Notes under the pieces: model-generated | What the model was told of the DNA's origin: nothing | The model's input: the letters and a program-made list of their open reading frames with translations, nothing else | The model's database searches: none | Source: CAZYPB01 sp964649265 | GTDB lineage: Archaea; Micrarchaeota; Micrarchaeia; Burarchaeales; JAKAKT01 | Direction: 5' to 3' | DNA: 22,758 nt | Assembly: GCA_964649265.1 (NCBI GenBank) | Contig: CAZYPB010000011.1 | Location: 1 to 22,758, forward strand | Translations under genes and position numbers: made by a program | In this document: one piece after another, positions 19,642 through 22,758 of the stretch | Position numbering within the stretch: the first letter of the stretch is position 1 | Layout: every line of letters starts with the position of its first letter

Positions 19642-20881
19642 GATGGCAATAAATATGGTCACAAATAGCAGGCTTAGAAGCTGGCTTACTATAATAGGTA
19701 TAGTCATCGGAGTAGCTTCCGTAATAGCAATTGTTTCGCTAGGGGAGGCTATGCAGAATCAAGTTAGCTCACAGCTTAGCTCTTTAAATGCGAACCTCAT
19801 AACCATCAGTCCTGGTTTTTCCAGGGCGCAGAGAACTGGGTTCGGTGCTATGGGCAGGTCATGGGACAGCGGAAGTCCAAGCTCTGTTTCTGTGCTAACA
19901 AAAGACGATGTACGTGCATTGGAGAGCATTGTAGGAATCCAGGCAATAAACACGCAGATAAGCGGACGCGCAAATGTTTCTTATGGGAGCGAAAATGGCA
20001 TGCTTCAGGTTACTGGTGTGAACCCTGAGACCTGGGAGCAGATAACGAGCAGCGAGGTGGGGGAGGGAAGGCTTCTCCATGGTTCTGATAAGAATGTCAT
20101 AGTTATAGGCTATTCCCTTGCAGACAGCTATTTCAAAAAAGAGATAACAGTCGGAAGAGAACTCCGCATAGAAGGGAATACATTTAGGGTAGTCGGAATA
20201 CTGGGGGACACCGGAAGATTTGATCGTTCGATATACCTGCCAATTGAAAATGCTTACGAAGTTATCGACGGGAAGAGAGAAGATGAATACGATAACATAC
20301 AGATTCTTGTGGTTGATGGAGTCGATATAGATGCGATAGAAATTGAGATTACTGATTCCTTAATGTTTTCAAGAAGAGTTAACGAACAGGACTTCTCGCT
20401 TTCCTCAACTAAAGATCTGTTGGAGAGCATCAGTAGCGCTACAAATAGCATAGCTCTCTTCCTAACTGGAATAGCAGCAGTCTCTCTTCTAGTGGGTGCA
20501 GTTGGTATTGCAAATACTATGTTCACCTCGGTGCTTGAGAAAACAAAGGAGATAGGGATAATGAAGGCAATTGGCGCAAGGAACAGCGACATAATGACCA
20601 TCTTTCTTTTAAACGCAGGGATAATCGGTCTTATCGGAGGATTTTTAGGCGTTCTTTTAGGAACAATAGGCTCAAGTTTTGCAGCCTCTCTTCTCACTGG
20701 ATCCGGTCTCCAGATGCCTTTCGCGCGGGGTGGGATGGGCAGTTCTTTGATAAGTTCAATTAACTTTGAGATAATAGCCATTGCTCTAGTTGTCTCAACA
20801 TTAATTGGAATGATCGCAGGTGCAATACCTGCGTACCAAGCCTCTAAACTAAAACCAGTGGACGCACTTAGGTATGAGTAA
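19619..20881 (+). CDS. MacB/FtsX-type ABC transporter permease, TTG start
   Basis: The 420-residue permease has TM1 near residues 15-45 (SRLRSWLTIIGIVIGVASVIAIVSLG), a large extracytoplasmic MacB_PCD-like domain (about 45-275) and a C-terminal FtsX domain with three TMs (about 285-305, 335-360, 388-408). Typical FtsX marks are EKTKEIGIMKAIGARNSDI and the end AYQASKLKPVDALRYE. It should pair with the ATPase encoded at 18581 as a dimeric exporter that moves lipoproteins, peptides or small molecules by mechanotransmission. The start is TTG 19619 because of GGAGGT upstream, giving the expected lead residues before TM1. It is the last gene of the CARDB-ATPase-lipoprotein-permease operon; a new promoter follows its stop. 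Confidence 0.93.
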   Translation: MRADKCLKMAINMVTNSRLRSWLTIIGIVIGVASVIAIVSLGEAMQNQVSSQLSSLNANLITISPGFSRAQRTGFGAMGRSWDSGSPSSVSVLTKDDVRALESIVGIQAINTQISGRANVSYGSENGMLQVTGVNPETWEQITSSEVGEGRLLHGSDKNVIVIGYSLADSYFKKEITVGRELRIEGNTFRVVGILGDTGRFDRSIYLPIENAYEVIDGKREDEYDNIQILVVDGVDIDAIEIEITDSLMFSRRVNEQDFSLSSTKDLLESISSATNSIALFLTGIAAVSLLVGAVGIANTMFTSVLEKTKEIGIMKAIGARNSDIMTIFLLNAGIIGLIGGFLGVLLGTIGSSFAASLLTGSGLQMPFARGGMGSSLISSINFEIIAIALVVSTLIGMIAGAIPAYQASKLKPVDALRYE

Positions 20882-20895
20882 CTGTTTTCAGGAAT

Positions 20896-20906
20896 CTATA
20901 TATACT
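20896..20906 (+). promoter_or_regulatory. TATA box for the 59-residue protein gene
   Basis: CTATATATACT is centred about 41 bases before the ATG at 20942. A start about 25 bases on would leave a short leader holding the strong GAGGTGG (20931-20937). Confidence 0.55.
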
Positions 20907-20941
20907 CTGAGAACATAGTCCAATTATAAAGAGGTGGAAAC

Positions 20942-21121
20942 ATGGCGCCCAGAGGAATATCCTTTTCAAAACCAGAAGTTGAAATAGTAATAGAATGCAT
21001 GAGTGTAACCTCCAAAGGAAAATCTTGGAAGCCCCAAGCAGATAAAAAAAAGAAATGTGCTTCGGTTCTTAAGAAATTCGAAAGCTACCTTGCATTCATG
21101 GAGAAAGTAGGTTACTGGTAA
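20942..21121 (+). CDS. Small basic protein of 59 residues, unknown function
   Basis: I found this short reading frame by reading the sequence after the permease stop. It runs from ATG 20942 to TAA 21119-21121 and begins MAPRGISFSKPEVEIVIECM and ends ESYLAFMEKVGYW. It is basic (PQADKKKKC) with two cysteines, and probably folds into two or three helices. The support is regulatory rather than homology based: a clear TATA box and a strong GAGGTGG ribosome binding site at proper spacing, with no other feature to explain them. It converges on the two-TM protein gene at 21124, whose stop is two bases away. A small nucleic-acid-binding protein is possible; I do not recognise a family. Confidence 0.65.
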   Translation: MAPRGISFSKPEVEIVIECMSVTSKGKSWKPQADKKKKCASVLKKFESYLAFMEKVGYW

Positions 21122-21123
21122 CC

Positions 21124-21363
21124 TTAATTAAGAACAGAATAAATGAACAACAGTGTTGAGATTATTAAGAAAGCGATTCCAATTATCACATTGGATTTCT
21201 CAGACGTCCCAACCAAAATCTTTTTGTTTACGTTTAGTTTTCTTTCCAAATACATAACTACTCTTTTTTGAAACTTGAGTATATTTTTTGGAAATAGAAT
21301 AAGCAACGCCCCAGCAACTAGGAAGATACATGCTCTTATTGCATTGATTGTGTCCATGCCCAT
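21124..21363 (-). CDS. Small two-TM membrane protein, unknown function
   Basis: The 79-residue protein has two hydrophobic helices (about 8-24, AIRACIFLVAGALLILF, and about 58-77, NVIIGIAFLIISTLLFIY) joined by a basic loop (KNILKFQKRVVMYLERKLNVNKK). By the positive-inside rule the loop should be cytoplasmic. No family is recognised. ATG 21363 or 21357 may be the start; GGAATAG lies upstream of the first, and an AATATTAAAC element is about 50 bases away. A plus-strand frame overlaps its 5' end, but the membrane-protein pattern favours this strand. Confidence 0.6.
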   Translation of the reverse strand: MGMDTINAIRACIFLVAGALLILFPKNILKFQKRVVMYLERKLNVNKKILVGTSEKSNVIIGIAFLIISTLLFIYSVLN

Positions 21364-21553
21364 GTTATCTATTCCAATACTTGAATCATTTGCTGGTTCG
21401 GATGCTCTGTTTAATATTGGCTTCTCAGTTGCAGAGATATTCCATTTGAAACCAGGAATTCACGTATGCATGAATGGCAGAATTTTTGATCCGAATGAAA
21501 TAGCCAAACAAATTGGACAGGGTAGATTCGTCTCAATATTCAGCGATAGATAG
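21356..21553 (+). CDS. Possible small protein, weakly supported
   Basis: From ATG 21356 a frame of 65 codons gives MPMLSIPILESF at the start and later HLKPGIHVCMNGRIFDP, which reads like real protein toward its end. There is no convincing promoter or ribosome binding site, and the first bases overlap the oppositely oriented two-TM gene. The stretch 21364-21559 otherwise holds only the promoter region of that gene. Confidence 0.25.
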   Translation: MPMLSIPILESFAGSDALFNIGFSVAEIFHLKPGIHVCMNGRIFDPNEIAKQIGQGRFVSIFSDR

Positions 21554-21559
21554 ATGTCT

Positions 21560-21868
21560 TTATGTCCGAGCCATCGCGAGCTGCCTCTTTTTCACTCTTA
21601 CTGTTTTTTTCTTAAAATCACTTGCTCCTGGAGCACCTCTCTTCATCTCTGCCAGCCTTACCATATCCTGCTTGCGCCCAGCGTCCTCCAGTATTCCAAC
21701 AAGCTTATCATTACCTGAGCGTCTAGCATAATCCAAAGGAGTTCTCCCAGCATTATCCTTTGCGTTCACGTCAAAGCCCTGTCTCAATAATTCCCTCACA
21801 GGCATTATCCTTTCCATCTGTGCTGCCATATGGAGCTTAGTGCGTCCATATCTATCTCTTTTTTCCAT
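21560..21868 (-). CDS. Small ankyrin-repeat protein
   Basis: The 102-residue protein has about two ankyrin repeats: DRYGRTKLHMAAQMERIMPVRELLRQGFDVN (about 4-34) and DNAGRTPLDYARRSGNDKLVGILEDAG (about 38-64), both with the G-R-T-x-L-x-x-A turn. A basic tail follows (FKKKTVRVKKRQLAMART). Ankyrin repeats bind proteins; with only two, this may be a minimal adaptor, and the tail could interact with RNA or membrane. ATG 21868 is preferred over the GTG at 21871, and a TATA-like CTTTAAAAAT at 21900-21891 lies 28 bases before it, consistent with a leaderless transcript. There is no signal peptide. Confidence 0.85.
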   Translation of the reverse strand: MEKRDRYGRTKLHMAAQMERIMPVRELLRQGFDVNAKDNAGRTPLDYARRSGNDKLVGILEDAGRKQDMVRLAEMKRGAPGASDFKKKTVRVKKRQLAMART

Positions 21869-21890
21869 CACTTACATTGGGTGTTTTTTA

Positions 21891-21900
21891 ATTTTTAAAG
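21891..21900 (-). promoter_or_regulatory. TATA-like box for the ankyrin gene
   Basis: CTTTAAAAAT on the minus strand is centred 28 bases before the ATG at 21868. Confidence 0.5.
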
Positions 21901-21913
21901 TTTGGCAGAATGA

Positions 21914-22168
21914 TTAAGGATCGGTATGAACCCAATCAGAAGGCAGGTTAACTCCTTTTTCTCTATCCCCTTTTATTTCTGTTCCCTCAACTATTGTTGT
22001 CTCTGGACTGTTGTCCTCCAAGAACTCCAGTTTCATATTCTTTTTGTTCACTCCCCACTGAATCTTCCATGGTCTTGTTGTGTTCTTGGGCAATAGCTCA
22101 TCTGAGTCTAATTTCCTGTATCCACCTACTTGGGCGGTCTGAGCAGCTGAGCCCAAAACATATCCCAT
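21914..22168 (-). CDS. Small hypothetical protein overlapping the upstream gene
   Basis: This frame encodes up to 84 residues and is hydrophilic and probably soluble: GGYRKLDSDELLPKN, TTRPWKIQWGVNKKN, then an acidic region ending KGVNLPSDWVHTDP. No family is recognised. The ATG at 22168 lies 43 bases inside the gene at 22126 and lacks a ribosome binding site, so the true start may be later (for example an in-frame TTG) or the product may arise by frameshift from the upstream gene. No other reading frame explains the stretch. Confidence 0.5.
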   Translation of the reverse strand: MGYVLGSAAQTAQVGGYRKLDSDELLPKNTTRPWKIQWGVNKKNMKLEFLEDNSPETTIVEGTEIKGDREKGVNLPSDWVHTDP

Positions 22169-22428
22169 GCGTAAGTGTCAAAGTTTCCTACATTCTCCTT
22201 TGCCTTTCTTTTAAAGAAATCGGAGATATCCCCGTGTGTCATAATAACTTTCTGAGTTGTGCCCTTTGTGGTGTTATCTATCTGTACTGCGTATTCCTCT
22301 TCGTTTTTCTCTTGACATATTGTAACCAATATCTTATCCCCATCATCTGCTTCATTGAAAGTATCCACAATAAGATTCCTCAGGCCGATCCGGTCAACAG
22401 GTTCTCGTTTCTTCTTCCACAAAAACAC
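22126..22428 (-). CDS. Small hypothetical protein
   Basis: This is a soluble protein of about 100 residues beginning with a basic stretch (FLWKKKREPVDRIGLRN). The middle part KILVTICQEKNEEEYAVQIDNTTKGTTQKVIMTHGDISDFFKRKAKENV looks like an alpha/beta domain with alternating strands and a helix. No family is recognised. The start is GTG 22428 or TTG 22431; a TATA-like TTTTTATAATT at 22459-22449 lies about 26 bases before the GTG, favouring a leaderless GTG start. It overlaps the next gene by 43 bases. Confidence 0.6.
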   Translation of the reverse strand: MFLWKKKREPVDRIGLRNLIVDTFNEADDGDKILVTICQEKNEEEYAVQIDNTTKGTTQKVIMTHGDISDFFKRKAKENVGNFDTYAWDMFWAQLLRPPK

Positions 22429-22448
22429 CAATTAATCTATTTCTTTTT

Positions 22449-22459
22449 AATTATAAAAA
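22449..22459 (-). promoter_or_regulatory. TATA-like box for the gene at 22428
   Basis: TTTTTATAATT on the minus strand is centred about 26 bases before the GTG at 22428 and sits between that gene and the stop of the membrane protein at 22462. Confidence 0.45.
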
Positions 22460-22461
22460 CA

Positions 22462-22758
22462 TTATTTCTTTACTCTCATTCCCACCAGATATGTTGAAAT
22501 CCATATGAACAGGAACGGAATCCAGGTTCCTATTAAACTTGAGAACACATCAAAGCTCTTAAGCACTATGAATGCAACGAAAAAAACGTCCATGAATATA
22601 AAAAACCCGGTGAAATATCCTGCTGTTTCAAGCGGAGTGGTGTAACTGAACTTCTTGAAATATGCAAATGAAACCCCCCCTGCGAGCAATGGTGCAGCAA
22701 TTGAATGAACAATAAGAGCAGTGTCAAGTTTAAATGCGTTCATTCCAAATGCCATTAC
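22462..22758 (-). CDS. Membrane protein with four hydrophobic helices (5' end probably off window)
   Basis: The frame is open to the right edge. An ATG at 22755 (MAFGMNAFKLD) could be the start, but the codon before it is also open, so the gene may begin outside the window. The visible ~97 residues have about four hydrophobic helices, with LIVHSIAAPLLAGGVSFAYF, TAGYFTGFFIFMDVFFVAFIVL and WIPFLFIWISTYLVG, and a short basic end (RVKK). The His-x-x-Ala-Ala-Pro in the first helix and an Asp in a later one could be functional. I do not recognise the family. Confidence 0.6.
   Translation of the reverse strand, partial: VMAFGMNAFKLDTALIVHSIAAPLLAGGVSFAYFKKFSYTTPLETAGYFTGFFIFMDVFFVAFIVLKSFDVFSSLIGTWIPFLFIWISTYLVGMRVKK

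Noticed and set aside
20254..20781. Minus-strand frame of 175 codons
   Set aside because: It is the complement of the FtsX domain of the permease; the plus-strand protein has conserved motifs.
19643..20881. ATG 19643 as permease start
   Set aside because: It has no ribosome binding site and would shorten the lead before TM1; GGAGGT seven bases before TTG 19619 is decisive.
21994..22497. Plus-strand frame of 167 codons
   Set aside because: It covers two minus-strand genes and the promoter at 22449-22459, and its composition is unlike a folded protein.

Overview
The window reads as archaeal chromosomal DNA, most plausibly from an uncultivated lineage such as the DPANN radiation or a relative; the exact phylum cannot be settled from sequence alone. 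The evidence is a set of archaeal signature genes: the diphthamide methyltransferase dph5/dphB (8662-9411), an NreA-type repair protein (6513-7706), a DUF63 membrane protein (7756-8661) and a Trm11/TrmG10-like methyltransferase. Many start codons sit 25-31 bases after a TATA-like box, as in leaderless archaeal transcripts, while genes inside operons carry GGTGA or GGAGG ribosome binding sites. Genes are tightly packed, with many abutting or overlapping stops. I saw no rRNA, tRNA, CRISPR array, transposase or phage gene.

Region 1 (1-3924) is a metal/thiol-redox cluster interrupted by a 100-N assembly gap. A leftward operon encodes an FtrD-like (DUF2318) lipoprotein, a one-domain HMA metal chaperone and an HMA fusion to a DsbD_2/TauE-SafE-like membrane domain that runs off the left edge. 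Divergent from it is a membrane-anchored winged-helix regulator with an extracytoplasmic cysteine pair. A second leftward operon encodes a membrane-anchored DsbA-like oxidoreductase and a secreted cysteine-rich protein. An HxlR-family regulator follows on the plus strand. A perfect 43-base sequence occurs upstream of both leftward operons; the complete copy belongs to a tandem array of ~21-23 base units containing TGAAACCA. This cluster is the best candidate here for an undescribed system.

Region 2 (3921-6468) holds a secreted NHL beta-propeller protein with a helical stalk and C-terminal membrane anchor, overlapping a two-TM coiled-coil membrane protein.

Region 3 (6513-11224) is mostly housekeeping: NreA diverging from DUF63, which abuts dph5, then three uncharacterised genes.

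Region 4 (11225-15726) holds a 604-residue protein of unknown function with a beta-rich C-terminal half, an AttH/CrtC-like candidate, a methyltransferase with an altered SAM motif I, and a cysteine-bearing membrane protein.

Region 5 (15765-20881) runs entirely on the plus strand: a winged-helix protein overlapping a four-TM protein, a small secreted helical protein ending in a terminator-like hairpin, a CARDB-type surface protein, and a MacB-type ABC exporter (ATPase, small lipoprotein, permease). It suggests an envelope export module with secreted accessory proteins.

Region 6 (20942-22758) contains small genes: a 59-residue basic protein, a two-TM protein, an ankyrin-repeat protein, two overlapping unknowns and a membrane protein that reaches the right edge.
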